NCBI GenBank assembly: GCA_006384855.1
Contig: VCJN01000109.1
Location: 1-64,000 of the forward strand
DNA from: Tetraselmis striata
Taxonomy: Eukaryota; Chlorophyta; Chlorodendrophyceae; Chlorodendrales; Chlorodendraceae
Direction of reading: 5' to 3'
Length of the DNA: 64,000 nt
The first letter of the stretch is position 1; each line of letters begins with the position of its first letter. A program made the translations under genes and the position numbers. Shown piece by piece: positions 12,009 to 23,967 of the stretch. Below the pieces are notes generated by a model. The model did not search any database and was not told the origin of the DNA. It worked only from the letters and a program-made list of their open reading frames with translations.

Positions 12009-12575
12009 CCATACGTGTTTGGCAATAATGCCTCGAAATGCAACTCATGTTGCGCACGTCCCGGCGCAGGGGTCTTAAATCATCGAGCCTTGAAAACTCG
12101 CAACACTCGTCTTGACCGCGTCACACTCCCATGGGGCAGTCGGTATAATGGCAGGGTGGTTTTTGTTGCGTACGTAGCGATGTGAATACGGAGAACGCTC
12201 GAGTAATATATATGGCCTTGGGTCCACTCCCATGGCATTCCCCACGATAGTCTCGCGAGGAATTGTTGCCGAGTGCTGCCAAGGCAAGGTGTTACGACAC
12301 ACAAGAACCTGCACCATGGCGCGGTGATGATTGGCTTCACACAAGAAGAGATGTGTTTACATATATATGGTGGGCAAGGGTGTACGGCGCGGATACAGGA
12401 GGTGGGGGAGGAGGGAGATCTACGCCCCACGACATAGGAATCGAAGGCCGGATGGGCGGCGGATATCACCTAAGGCCGGGGGGGGGGGGGGGGGGGGGCA
12501 AGGGGGGGCAGGTGGGTGAAATCCTCTTCGGCTATTTGGAGCTCCTGGCGGCCTCTGGAGCCAGAGCTTCTCGCT

Positions 12576-13115
12576 CTAGCGGCGAGAGCCGCACTCGTCG
12601 TCAAGATATTGCATGATACCCGCAGCGATTAGCGGGTTGTCAACGAACAGCCCAGCAAGGTCAAGGCGCCCGTATTGACGGCAGACTTCGATTATTAGAC
12701 GTAGAATTTGGAACTGATGCCTCTTGTATGTGCAGTTGTTGTAAGTATCTGGGAATCGGTCATGGTTGAAAATCAGGGTAAGCTGCCAATCCACAAGCGG
12801 TGCCGGCACTCCCATTTCGGGGGTAGGACAAACGTAGCCGTGAAGGTACACGGCAGCTTTGTTGCCTCGGCAGGACTCGCAATAACCAGTAACTGGTACC
12901 GACTTGAAGGATGGGTCCCGAACCACGCGTTCTCCTGCAGGCGCAACAACCACACCGGACATTGAATGCGAAGCTCGCATGCGGCTGCCACAACACGCAT
13001 GCGCACGTAGTATGCGGCGAGCACTCCCCACGCCGCCATGGCGCTCGCAGCAGCCGGGCGGTCCTCGCTGAGATTTCCACTTACCCGCCTCGCATTTCCG
13101 AGCACGTGAGGCCAA
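12576..13115 (-). other. coding-like ORF, unknown
   Basis: An open frame of 179 codons. The last two thirds look genuinely protein-like: a CESC pair, then a segment with PLVDWQLTLIFNHDRFPD and a helical region RHQFQILRLIIEVCRQYG. No family was recognised. No ATG with clear context is visible and the N-terminal third is Arg-rich and may be non-coding. It may belong with the neighbouring minus-strand islands. Confidence 0.35.
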
Positions 13116-14639
13116 GACCTACGCAGAAACTCTTCCAGGCCCAGGCCCGATGCCGCGGCTTGCGCAACCTGCGCTGTAGAAATCTTTGTAAGCAACGTAC
13201 CGCAGGTTGGATAATAAAGTTTATTTCGGAGCTGAAGGGGGGCTTTCTCACCGACGTTGGAGACACCTACGCCATCGCATCGTCGAGACTAATATCTGCT
13301 CCGTGACGCACAAGATGAAGAGGGCTACAACGTCCCCAGTAGAAGAGCAAAAGGATTATGCCTTGGTGGGCGTTGATAGCGGGCAAGCTGATGTCCGCGC
13401 CGGAGGGCACGAAAATCAACGACTGCGTCGCGGGAATCGTTGACTCTTCGAGTCAAAGAAGCGAACATGCCTTCTGTAGCACCTCATTGAAAACGTGTTT
13501 GAGCTCCCCGTAGAGATGTAGGCCACCATCAGTATCCAACATATCTATGCGTAGCGACTCCTCTAGGGAATTGGGCACTTGACAGCGGGGGTCCTTAGGG
13601 CATGCGATAGAATTGCATCATTCGACTTATAACCGACCAAGCAGCTATTGGTTTGGGAGCACGCCGGGGGGGGGGGGGGGGCTCGCATGCAAGGTTCATG
13701 AGCATATGGCTGCGGTCTCCTATGCGAATGAGAATATTTCTCTTGCCGGGGGAGGATAAGTCAGGGCAGGTTAGCAGCAAGTGAGTCTGCAACGTCGCCA
13801 TCTTCGTGCCGAGTTTTTCGTCGACAAAGAAGCTAAGTTGGTTCCTATCTAAAAACTCGGCATTCCCTATGGCCCGCTGCAAAAAAGGGTCTTGCCTTGG
13901 CGGCGCAGTCGCAGCACCCCCAATAGCTGACCCGACACGAGAGTCGTTGGGGTTGCCGAGGTCTCGCGGGAAAAGAGTTGCCGTAGCAGACATGCGAGTT
14001 GTAGTCTTATGTCGCGCGACGAGGTTGACAGGCTTGAAGGGAAATCGCGATTGCGTGGGCCATAACGGCGTCGGCGAAGGCGCAATCGACGCCCTCGCAA
14101 AGCCTTGTGTGACAATTTGAGCCGCTTCAGTTGCAGCCGGCTCCGGCGCGGTCTTGGGGTTACCCGCCGTCGCCGGAACCTCGGCCCGGAGACGCTCAGC
14201 CTGGGGACGATTGCGTGCTCCTTATGCCCCCGGAGCGGAGGAGCCGGCAAGCTTCTTTTAAGAGTGGATGATCCGCCAGGCGGCTCGGAGGCATGCGCAA
14301 AAGTGGGCGCCGCCGACGTTTCAAACGCCATGCAAGACCCTCGCGCTCGAAGGTTCCGCGCCGGCGGGTCCTACCTGGCTCGACTCGCCTTATGCTTCGG
14401 CCGAGGCTGTAAGTCGTTCTCTGCCTCAGAGCTGCTTGCAAATGTGAGACGACGGGTTGTTGTCCGAGCATTCACAAATGCCGGGTTACGCTTGCATGGT
14501 TGCCTTTCGCCACCCTTCTTGCTCAGACAAAGCGCCCAATCCTAAGCTACGGCTAAAAATAAAGAATATAGGGCGATGACATAGAGCAGGTACGCGCGTT
14601 CTGCTTGGTGACTTTTGCGAGCAGCTCTGCGGTCTTGCT
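13116..14639. other. no recognisable gene
   Basis: The frames here are Arg/Ala/Ser-rich in all directions, as expected for GC-rich non-coding DNA. A poly-G tract lies at about 13667-13681. I see no motif or exon I can support. Confidence 0.4.
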
Positions 14640-15690
14640 ATATTGAGGACGAGGGGGGGGGCGTCGCTTGTGCCAGGTTTTGCGCTCGGGGGCTGTTGGG
14701 GCTAACGTGCGATGGCGGTTAAATTAGCTAGCCGTGTAATTTAGGGGAGCGCATTAGCAATACGGTGAGCGTGGCCAGCCCACCTTGGCAACATGCCTCT
14801 TCCAAGGCCGGTTGCGACTCGGCAGCAACGGCGCGAGGGCGTCCGTCGCTCGTGCTAGCTTCTGCCCTGGGGGCTTGCGGGTTGAAGGCGGGATGACGAC
14901 TTATCTAGAAGCAAGCCGCGAAGTTCGAAGTGCACAATAACAACACGGTGCAGCGGGGCCAACCCAACTTGGCGACAGGCGGCGCCTCTTTCGAGGCCGG
15001 CTGCGACTCGGGAGCAGCGGGGCGAGGGGGCCCGTCGCTCGAGCAAGGTGTTGGGCTCGGGGGCTGCGGGGGCTAACGTGCGATGGCGACTTAATTATCA
15101 AGTCAAAAAACTTACAGGTGCGAAGTAGCAACACGGTGCAGCGTGACCAACCCACCTTGGCGACTCGGCGCTCGTCTTTCGAGGCCGGCTGCGACTCGGC
15201 AGCAACGGCGCGAGGGCGTCCGTCTCTCGTGCCAGCTTCCGCGCTCGGGGGCTGCGGGGGCTAATAACGTGCTATGGCGACTTATCTAGCAAGCCTTAAA
15301 AGTTAGAGATGCGCAATGGTAACACGGTGCAGCATGGCCAACCCACCTTGACGACAGGCGGCGCCTCTTTCGAGGCCGGCTGCGACTCGGAAGCAGCGGG
15401 GCGAGGGGGCCGTCGCCCGCGCCAAGTTTTGGGCCCAGGGGCTGCGGGGGCTAACGTGCGATGGCGACTGAATTAGCAAGCCGTAAAGTTAGAGGTACGC
15501 AGTGGCAGTACGGTAGTGCAGCGTGGGCACCAACCTTGGCGACAGGCGGCGCCTCTTTCGAGGCCGGTTGTGACTCGGCAGCAGCGGCGCAAGGGGGTGT
15601 GTCCTTCGTGCCAGCTTCTGCGCTCGGGGGCTTGTGGGTCAAACGCGGGATGACTAAAATGTTTCGAGAGCCGTGAAGTTGTAAAGGCGC
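14640..15690. repeat. tandem array, ~184-191 bp unit, about five copies
   Basis: A landmark (caccttggcgacagg and variants) recurs at 14781, 14965, 15153, 15344 and 15532, giving periods of 184, 188, 191 and about 188 bp. Each unit carries cgaggccggctgcgactcgg, a gcg-rich segment, a ggggctgcgggggctaacg block and an aagttagaggtgcg-like AT-rich spacer. The first copy is the most diverged. No unit has a conserved reading frame. Satellite-like or subterminal transposon repeats are the likely explanations. Confidence 0.85.
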
Positions 15691-15699
15691 AGGCAAGCC

Positions 15700-16759
15700 T
15701 TACATCGCAGCAAGGCCACCCGCCTGCGCGGGTGCCTACGCATTCGCCGAGGGCGCTGCCGGTTCCCTGGCTTTGGGTTCTGGAATGTTGCCAGCTTGTT
15801 CATGCTGCCCTTGAGCGCTCCGCGCAGCATGATGCTGAACGCAGGCGAGTCAATATCAGCAAATCCAATTCGTTTCTAGGGCTATTGTGATAGTTTTCCG
15901 GCACGCAAAACGACAGAACATACGACTACAAATACCTGTTCCACTCGGGTGAGGCGACGATGGCCCGGGTGGTTGCAGTGAAGGCAAGACGCGCTACCAC
16001 AAGTGTGCCACCGCCGCCGCGGGTAAGTGAGCGACTTGGCCCGCCAGGTGGTTGGGTGTGGAATCGGTGTTGCCCAGGCATGTCGCGCAGTGAAGTCGTG
16101 TACGGGCCTGCATAACCTGCGCGGGCGTCCAACGCCCAGCACGCGGAGGCACCATGTGCAAGTCCCGAAACAGTCGGACACTGTGCGATGTGTGGCGCAT
16201 TCCGTCGACGACGTCACACTCGACCATAATTACGGCGTCCACGGCTCGCGACGACGTGATGTTACTTCACGTGACGTTGTTAGGGGGGGGGGGGGGGGCA
16301 TTTAGAAGCATCTTACTGGAATGATGGTTGTGGCGTTTTGGCACCACATATGCCCAGTGCCAAGGGTCGCGAGTAGCCGTGAACTTTGTGCACACCAAGT
16401 CCAGGCTCCGGGAGATCTACTCAGCGCCCCACCACGACATGCCCACTCCCGGCGGGAAAAGGTCCCACACAACACTTCCCGCGGTAACCCGTACGACATT
16501 TCGCGATCCGAATACGGTACGAATAATCTGTCTGTGCGCGCCGCGCCCCTGCCCCGCGGGATCCGTGTCGCGCCGCCCGCAATACCCGCCCGGCACTGCG
16601 GGCGGGGAATCATGCATCCAATAGCGCACCCCCAGCCATCCTACCAGCTGCCGCCCATGCCCAAGCAAGTCACCATGAACCAAGCCATCCATACCAACGC
16701 GAATTGCCGCAATTATGCTGACTCGACGTCAAGCGGCGGCGACCTATCGAAGGCCCGGG
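15700..16759. other. no recognisable gene; poly-G tract
   Basis: No supported coding frame. A poly-G tract of about 17 nt lies near 16283-16299. Confidence 0.4.
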
Positions 16760-17268
16760 CTACGTGGCCGCGCCGGGACTCTCGGCAGACAACGAACGCA
16801 AACGCGCGGCCTCCGAGGCAAGCGCGCATGCAACACGAGTTGGGATATTCATAATCTTGTTGGCTGACACGGCCTCGAAGGACAGGAGACATGTTTTCCA
16901 TGTATGTTGAGCGTAGAATCTCTCCAAGGCATTCTCACGACCAACGTAATAGCATTGGTCGTCATGTAGACTCTCAAACGGGACAGGATAGTAGCTATCA
17001 CACATGATGACATGCGCAACTGAACGTCCGTCTCGAGTTATCCATACCTCAATGGCCAAGTGTTCGCCCGCCGTAAGGTTCGAGATGGGAAACCGCAACG
17101 CCGGTGGCCGCGCCCAAGACCTAGAGCCACAGGGATAGAATATATGGAACCAAAGAGTAGTGCTTCGTGAGCCGGGTCTCGGCGGCCACAAATTCCGCAA
17201 ATCTCTCCCATGTGTAGTCCATGCTCGCGCGACATAAACGAAACTCCACGCCAGGCGGCGGCGGGCAT
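16760..17268 (-). other. coding-like segment, unknown, frameshifted
   Basis: Two minus-strand frames look protein-like and are adjacent. One (17235-17130) reads SMDYTWERFAEFVAAETRLT and ends at a stop. The other (17090-16840) reads LTAGEHLAIEVWITRDGRS and later YYVGRENALERFYAQHTW. They need a frameshift or intron to join. No family recognised. Together with 17299-17577 they suggest a decayed minus-strand gene, possibly from a large transposon. Confidence 0.35.
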
Positions 17269-17298
17269 ACGCGCAGAAACCCCTCGACGAACACGTAG

Positions 17299-17577
17299 TT
17301 ACTGAAACTCGATGTCCTTTGTTCGAGCTCCCACTGTTGTTAAAGCCACTCCCGCATCACCTAGTGCCAGGGCATAATCCGAGCCGTTCAACAATTCTGG
17401 CTCGGACCACACCGAGAACCACTTGTCGAAGTTTTCGTAATTCGGGTCCCGGCAGCGCCGGATCTCGGGATCCACTTCCATGCGTGGTCCGGCAGGTTGA
17501 CAACACAGCAGGGCCGAGTAAGTACTTGCAACGCAGAAAGAAAAGAAGTTTAATGCGCACGGCATGAAGAGGGCCAA
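17299..17577 (-). other. coding-like ORF, unknown
   Basis: The C-terminal part of this 92-codon frame reads DPEIRRCRDPNYENFDKWFS and LLNGSDYALALGDAGV, which is protein-like. It ends with a stop at 17299. It lies just upstream, on the same strand, of the segment at 16760-17268 and may be an earlier exon of the same decayed gene. Confidence 0.35.
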
Positions 17578-17599
17578 AGTAGGGCAAGACCTCAGGCGT

Positions 17600-20140
17600 G
17601 GATGAGTCGAGAATCTTGATAAGCGGGGACGCAGCTACCGCCGGCGGAGCCGGCTCGTCTTGTTCCGTATCTCAACCCCCCCCCCTTCCGAAATGGCGTG
17701 ATAATCGGGATTTGTGGCGTCGTACATGGAGTTTTGAGAAGGAGACGCACTCCGTACAGACGGATTGGTCACTCTCGATGGCGAGCCACGCGGTTCAGGT
17801 GAACGTTCCTCATGCTGAGGTCCGGCGGCCCCTACTCTCTGCCCATCCGCATGTTGAAAGCCCGGTGAGGGCTCGACCCTGTCCTCGACTGCCCACGGAG
17901 GGTACAATCCTTCCTGGTAAACGGGGGAAGGGGGTCTTTAGTACGCGGCAATGCATGCACTTAGAGACCCGTCAATATGGCGAGAAGCGGGGAACACGGG
18001 TTGTGAAGAGAGGGCTAATGTGGTAACCTGCATTAGCCGAGCCCCAATTTGCACGAGGCGCGAATACTCCGCCTCTGTTTCCTCGGCAAGCTATTTCGCT
18101 AGGTTTGCGGGTTCCATGTAGTGCTCGAGGTAATCTCTACGATTCCTTGCTGCTTGCCACTCTTGTATGGCCTCTTGAACGTACTTCTTGTGCTCATTTT
18201 TTCTGGTATGAACTCTCAGACAAGCAAGCGCGATTGGTGAGCAGGTCGTTCTCGACCTCCTCCTCAGTCTTTGGCGGAAAGGCGCTCTGACGTTCCTCGA
18301 GAATGAGCGACAATATTCTCGCCTTGCCTATTTCCAGCTGTGGGTTAGCTGGTGCTTAGCCGTTTTCTGGGTCTCGCTCGATGGGTTCGTTGCCTACGCG
18401 GCAATTATTTCGTGCCAACTTCACGCAGAAACGAAGTCGCCGGCCGAGACAAGAGGCAATTACACAAGCGAGACGAAACATGAGAGACAATATGTATATC
18501 GGGGGGCAGGGGGCGGGGGGCGTACTGACACGTGCGTCAATCCACTTTTTGCAGCCCCAGAGGTATTTGGGCCGGCCTGATCGGGTGTTGGTAGCTGTCG
18601 CACGAAGTTGACACCGCGATATTAGTGTCAAATTCTTGCCAATCCGTATCGAAGGAGACTTGAACGCAGTTTAAACGAATCAAGAAAAGTATGACCTAAT
18701 CACAGCGCACGGGGTGGTTGGGGAGGGGGGGGCGGGGGGGGGGGGGGGGGGGGGGGGCGCATTGCCACGGGCGTAAAAACATTTCGCTCGGCCCTAGAGG
18801 TATCGGTGCCTGCGTCGTCGTGTGATGGAACCTGTGGTCGGGGAGAGGAATTGAAGAGTGTTAAATTATGCGTCAATCATAACCCCCCCTCCATCCCGGA
18901 TATTCCGCAGCTCTTACCGTGGGCATGGTGGTTGTCGCGCCTTTAGTCTCCGAGCCGCTGGCATCCGGCAAGCCCTCACCCCCGCCTAATGCGGGCGCAT
19001 GTCTAGAGGGTGTGGCTGCCGACGCGCCGGCTCCTTGCCCGCCGCTCTCGCCAGTCTGGCTATCGCCATGGATAGCTAGGCCAGCCCTCGGCTGCATCGG
19101 CATCGGCAGCAAACTCGGCGACATGTATGCCGCTGGCAGGCCCTGCCCCTGACCCGCCACTTGCTGCGTGTCGGCCCGGCTAGGTCCAGCGGCCAGGGCC
19201 GCCACGCGACGAGAGCGTCGGGTGGGGGCAGGTCGAGCAGACGCAATCCTTGGCCGAGAGGGTCGGGCGGGCCGGCCGACAGAATCTAGAGTGGGTGGCC
19301 GCGTGCGGGGGGGGGGGGGGGGGGGTAGGCACCACGCACCTCGATCGGGATGGGGCAACCCCAATTTGCGTGGCAGCAACTAATAGCGTGACCTGCAAGT
19401 CTCAATAGGGCAGGAATGCAAGGCATGTAAGGCATAGGGACGCGGGCACGTAAGAGGCGGTAGCATGCCTACTTACCAGCCGTGCGGACCTACGCCGAAG
19501 GTAGGCGGAGTCCATTTCCATCACGGATCCGGGCGTGTGCGCCATTTTGCGAGAGCTAAACCCTGCATGCATGTGTCGCGTGGGTCCGTTTCTCTATATA
19601 ATTCTATGCCACGGCCCAGTTTGGGTTCGGGGCAGCCTTGGCGGTGGTGGAGAGGTAGCAACACTACGCAACATCCCCACTCGAGTGGGCACGATAACGG
19701 ATGGCAGCGTCGACGCGAGTATAACAGTACTTTGCGATGTATAGATATACTCCTATAGTACATTATTTCGGGCGCGAGCTCGTAAATTGTGCCATTCTAG
19801 TGGGACAATTTACGAGGTCGTGGATTGGACCAAAAACGCTCGAATATTGCCCTTTTCTTTACAATGCATGGCTGTGTGCTGGAGGGTGTCCCCTACCATA
19901 TGCAAGCATACAACGGAGAGGGGGTGATGGGGCACTTTTTGGAACCATCAGCAAATTACAGTCAGCATCAAGGCAACCCAACCATATGGTGGCCCTATCC
20001 ACCCCTCTATGTAGTGCTATGCTGCCGCTGACATGTTGTAAGTCGCTGCTACTTGTTGCTATTGCTGTGGCTGCAATGCCCTCTGCTCACCTCTGCTACG
20101 CAATGCTGCATGCCTATCTAGCTCATGCAGCTTCTCAACA
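17600..20140. other. no recognisable gene; homopolymer tracts
   Basis: The stretch holds long poly-G tracts (18720-18758, interrupted; 19309-19325) and a short poly-C run near 17680. A short minus-strand segment near 18550 (RSGRPKYLWGCKKWIDARV) looks protein-like but is isolated. Nothing else can be supported. Confidence 0.35.
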
Positions 20141-20149
20141 CAATTGGCG

Positions 20150-20745
20150 CCCCTCACGAGCACTTGGTACCCGTCCCGCTCACAGGTTTTGCATAGGGGC
20201 AAAACTATGTTGTACCTCAGCATCAGTCAGGCCTCCATCTGCATCACCTGCCCATAAGCACAATGCATCATCGGTGTGCGCAACATAGCAGGGCAGGCAT
20301 TAACATAAGGCAGTGGGCAGATAAGACGGGGTGCAGAGATGGCAGCAAACGTCACCTGATGACCATGCGCACACGACGCATAAGGTGCGGATGTACCCCC
20401 AGGCAAGCGGGTTTCTTCTTCTTGTGCGTGTAGTACTCACGCACACTTGGTGCCCGTCCCGCTCACAGGTTTTGCATAGGGGCAAAACTATGTTGTACCT
20501 CAGTACCTCAGCATCAATCAGGCCTCCATCTGCATCACCTGCCCATCAGCGCAATGCATAATCGGTCTGCGCAACATGGAAGGGCAGACTGTAAGACAAG
20601 GCACGGGTCAGATAAGGCGGGGTTCAGAGATGGCAGCAAACCTCACTTGATGACCATGCGCACACGACGCATAAGGTGGGGATGTACTCCCAAGCAAGCG
20701 GGGTTCTTCTTCTTGTGCGTGTAGTACTCAATCTCCACGGGGGTA
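20150..20745. repeat. 291-bp direct tandem duplication
   Basis: Two copies are offset by 291 bp. Matching blocks include cccgtcccgctcacaggttt (20171 and 20455), caggcctccatctgcatcac, and cagagatggcagcaaac (20334 and 20625) followed by catgcgcacacgacgcataa. The copies differ by scattered substitutions and a short insertion. On the minus strand each copy encodes the same peptide, EYYTHKKK(K/N)PACLGVHPHL, so an exon-like piece was duplicated with the unit. Confidence 0.85.
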
Positions 20746-21445
20746 GCACAGGCGGTCATGCGGTGTGCGGTAATCGTTGACAAAGGAAGAATGACGAGGA
20801 TGATCCTCACCGTGGGGTTGCATGCCGCACATCAAGATGTCAGAGTTCCGGGCATCTGCAAGGCCATGGGCAGCCAGCCACCTGCACCACAGGAGGATCA
20901 GTGCCATGTCAGTCGATGTATGCATGACATGTTGCATGCAAGGGGGTAGAGGAGCCCGCCGCCAAATTCCGAGCCACGTCGAACGAGAACTTGTTGGTTG
21001 GCACGTCATGCATCACCTTCCATATCTTCTTCTGCAACGTGCGTGTGATGTCATACTTATCTTGGGGCTAGCGCCTTCTACCTCCCGAGGCGGGGGTGAC
21101 GTCTATGTGTTGCACGCATGGCGCAGAGATGCTAATGTCGGCTCATCTTCGGACGAGCTGGCTGTCGAAGTCGGCAACCGCATGTTCCAGGAGCTCGCGG
21201 GGAGTGTGCGTCCCTAGCCACTGCCTATTGAAGTCGAAGACACTCTTGCCCAAGAGTCTGCCTTTCCAGCACACCACAATCAGCTGCAGACGGACTTCGT
21301 CGTCGTCTGCTATCCCATGCGACGATGGCGGGCCATATTGGGCCAGCGGGAGGTAGCGCGTGACTGTCCAGCATGGCGCCGTGCCGCCGCCGCTATATAG
21401 CACGTTTCGTTTGCTTGGATGATATAGATACCGTTGCCAGGCCAC
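20728..21445 (-). pseudogene. decayed minus-strand coding sequence, unknown (transposase-like?)
   Basis: One minus-strand frame reads protein-like sequence across several stops: RLQLIVVCWKGRLLGKSVFD and ELLEHAVADFDSQLVRR (about 21300-21143, stop TGA), then ADISISAPCVQHIDVTPAS, a TAG, then YDITRTLQKKIWKVMHDVPT and FSFDVARNLAAGSSTPLHAT, another stop. The shared frame across three stops indicates a decayed gene rather than chance. The duplicated 20.15-20.74 kb unit lies directly downstream on the same strand and may be its 3' part. Family not recognised. Confidence 0.5.
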
Positions 21446-21761
21446 AGTGCGGCGGTGGGAGACCTAGGTTTGGCCATTAGCCGCCTAGTACTGCTTAAGT
21501 ACTGAAATGAAAGTTTCGACCCCGAACTAAAGGACCCCCCTTCAGTTTCTCCGGACATTCGGTACCTAAAACATGTCACTTTATCGTAAGTACTGTCTTA
21601 CTACAGGATGAAATTAGAAATTTGTTAGAACTGAATATCAAGTTTTCGTCTTGACAAGCTGTCGTCGTTACCGAGCATCGGGCATCCAATGCACACAGGT
21701 AGGGTCGTCCGCGAATAAAGCGCGTACGGCGGGGCGTCTGTAGGCCACTTGGCTTTTTTTT

Positions 21762-21905
21762 CGCCCCCGGGACATGGTTGGCACCAATGTTCGGAGTGAA
21801 GTATATGTGAAGTTCGCCCCGGGACATCGGCCGGAGCCTTATTCGGAGCATCCACCAGCATTTCTACATACGTTGTAAAAGTTCGCCCCGGGACATCGGC
21901 CGAAG
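21762..21905. repeat. short repeat, three copies of cgccc(c)gggacat
   Basis: The motif cgccc(c)gggacat occurs at about 21762, 21815 and 21883. The last two copies are extended as gttcgccccgggacatcggccg. The function is unknown. Confidence 0.6.
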
Positions 21906-21989
21906 CCGCCCCAGCACTACTTGGCCTCTTGCGCCAACTGCAGTCGTAGGTATGGCCGGATACCGCGGGGCGGTGTATGGGTGGTAGTA

Positions 21990-22195
21990 CATCGTATGTA
22001 AGCCGTGTTTACGAACATGATACGACTTAGATACGTCAAGTATGTGGATAATTCGTATCCTCGTAGGCAAGGATACGTGCGTATGTACATACTTTGTATG
22101 ATACGGGAGAGGCGAAATCTGGATACGCCGTAGCTAGTATGTGGATACAAGGGGCGGGTTGTATCCACCGTATCCTCGTAGCCTTGCCTACCTCC
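21990..22195. repeat. cluster of gtatcc/ggatac inverted motifs
   Basis: Related motifs in both orientations are packed together, for example gtatcctcgtaggcaaggat at about 22057 with its near-mirror gtatcctcgtagccttgcct near 22170, and several gtatgtggata segments. The arrangement could form hairpins. It may be a remnant of a small foldback element. Confidence 0.45.
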
Positions 22196-22199
22196 TCCG

Positions 22200-23080
22200 A
22201 ACCCTGGTTGGCAACAACTAGCCCATTGCAGCGTCTCTACGACGGCCGCTTAGGCAGCGATCTATTTACGGAAAGCCATGGGTGGGCGACGCTCCGTAAT
22301 TGGATCCGTTTTGTCATGAAGCAAATTGCCAAAGCATTCTACGAGACTAATCAAAGGCCATTCACGGAATTTCCAACACTGCCCGATCACCGTCTAAAAC
22401 ACTGCCATGAAATATCCGGCACTTACGATACTCACTACCACGAAAGGTCTGCAGTATATATACATGACACCATCCTTCGTCCGCGCTGAAGCGCGCCTGA
22501 GTGCGCGTGCTGCATTCTTCAATAATTGTAATACAACGCTAAGACTACATCTTTCCACAAAAGTCCCATGCCCCTTTTTGCCAAATCTGAGTTTACCAAT
22601 AGATGGCAGTTCAATATGGGGTAAATGATCTGAAGCCCTAGAATGTTGTACCGGGGACATTTATGATCAGCATTTATCGTCATTGGGCTGAATCAAGCCC
22701 TATGACCTTAACAACTGATGCGAAACACAAGTAGTCATGACATCACGTGGGGTTGGCGCCCCCGCAATAGCACTGGGGTCGGGGCCCCACAAGTGCCACC
22801 GAGCATGCATGTAACATGGCATGGTGGGATGGCCGTGGATGGCGGTTGAGTAAAACAGTTAGCAAAGGGTTAGGGCGTTGTTGCGCGCCGTGGGGCCATG
22901 AAAGCGCGAGTCACCGAACGGTGTGTGCTGACGACCATCGCAAATACAATGTTGCCGTCGCTCGTCCAGCACCGCCGCCCTTAGAAGAAACGCGAATATT
23001 CATAGCGTTGCAGTGATTGCTCACAAAACTAAGAAACAAATCTCACCACTAAAATTCAAGCGAGGCGTTACATTTCTCCT
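22200..23080. other. no recognisable gene
   Basis: No frame shows a known motif. The segment borders the virus-like island and has a lower GC content than most of the window. A fragment near 22240-22340 (plus strand, ESHGWATLRNWIRFVMKQIA) is protein-like but isolated. Confidence 0.35.
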
Positions 23081-23086
23081 TATTTT

Positions 23087-23456
23087 GTGAGCGCACGGGC
23101 ACATCAAGGTACGTTTTGGGTGCTACATACGTTTTGGGTGCAAACGATAAATTGTCGAAACGTATCGATCATTGCAACAGGTTTCCAGATCATGGGCGTG
23201 ATTCTTAACGGCACGCACGTCTCAATACCCAAGACCCGGTGCGTGACAGTGTGCAAGATGTATGTACTATTTGGGGTGTCGTTGTATGGAGAAACTTCCA
23301 CTTACTTGACGTTTCATGCGCGCCAGCGACAGATAAAGTTCTCGATCGAAGAGGGCGCGATGGTGGGCATGGCGATCGCGGAGTACGGCGGCGGGGTGAG
23401 CATGGAGACGTTCTTCGCACCCGAGCGCTTCGTTAAGGCGCTTCAGGAGGATCTTG

Positions 23457-23509
<53 letters not shown>

Positions 23510-23581
23510 CCCGAATGCATACGAAACGCGCGTGAACGGACTTGCTCGACGAAGAAACAAGATGACGCGCGAGGGGATTAG
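23087..23581 (+). CDS. orphan ORF ending in a (CA)n microsatellite
   Basis: An open frame of 164 codons without an ATG at its start; the first ATG candidates are near 23191 and 23260. The best-looking part, from about 23330, reads IKFSIEEGAMVGMAIAEYGG and then ETFFAPERFVKALQEDL, after which the frame runs into the CA repeat encoding alternating Thr-His. No family recognised. The ORF is the first member of an island with a Lon-type fragment and a RING gene, so a viral origin is inferred from context only. The repeat may have replaced the original C-terminus. Confidence 0.35.
23459..23506. repeat. (CA)n microsatellite
   Basis: About 24 uninterrupted ca dinucleotides. It lies inside the 3' part of the orphan ORF at 23087-23581. 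Confidence 0.97.
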
Positions 23582-23681
23582 TTGAGAGATGTGTGTTTAA
23601 AACCCTAAGACCCTCCCCCTTCCGCGTTCACTCGGATCACCGAAGAGATCTCTGTCAACTACCCCTAGGAGACCCGCTCCT

Positions 23682-23957
23682 TCAATTCTCGATGCGGTTA
23701 ATTCTGTCCCTCAGCGTTCCCTCCGCCCGGACGAATTGGTCCTCTCGGAACCCGTGGTCCTTGCATATATTTGGCAGGAGGTGGCGCCTGGCGATCTCAT
23801 ACTTCTTGGGGAACGTGTAGGCCTTGGTTTCTATGCACAGCATCCTGTCGTTCAGGATGGGGTGGATTGCGTCCACGTCGTTGAACGTGAAGACGAAAAC
23901 TGCCTGCGACAGGTCCATCTCCACGTCCCCCAGAGACCCGGAACCGCATATTTCTTA
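23682..23957 (-). pseudogene. Lon/AAA+ ATPase fragment, giant-virus-like
   Basis: The fragment of roughly 90 codons starts after an in-frame TAA near 23958 and ends at TGA 23682-23684. It reads GSGSLGDVEMDLSQAVFVFT and then FNDVDAIHPILNDRM, followed by KAYTFPKKYEIARRHLLPNI. This is the sensor-1/arginine-finger half of the AAA+ module of Lon proteases (ND, then LxDR) and the following helical lid. The Walker A and B portions and any protease domain are absent, so it is a truncated copy. Short Lon-type AAA+ proteins are common in nucleocytoplasmic large DNA viruses, and the context (RING gene, intron-less ORFs) fits an endogenised viral piece. A cellular Lon fragment cannot be excluded. Confidence 0.6.
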
Positions 23958-23967
23958 TGTATTGCTC

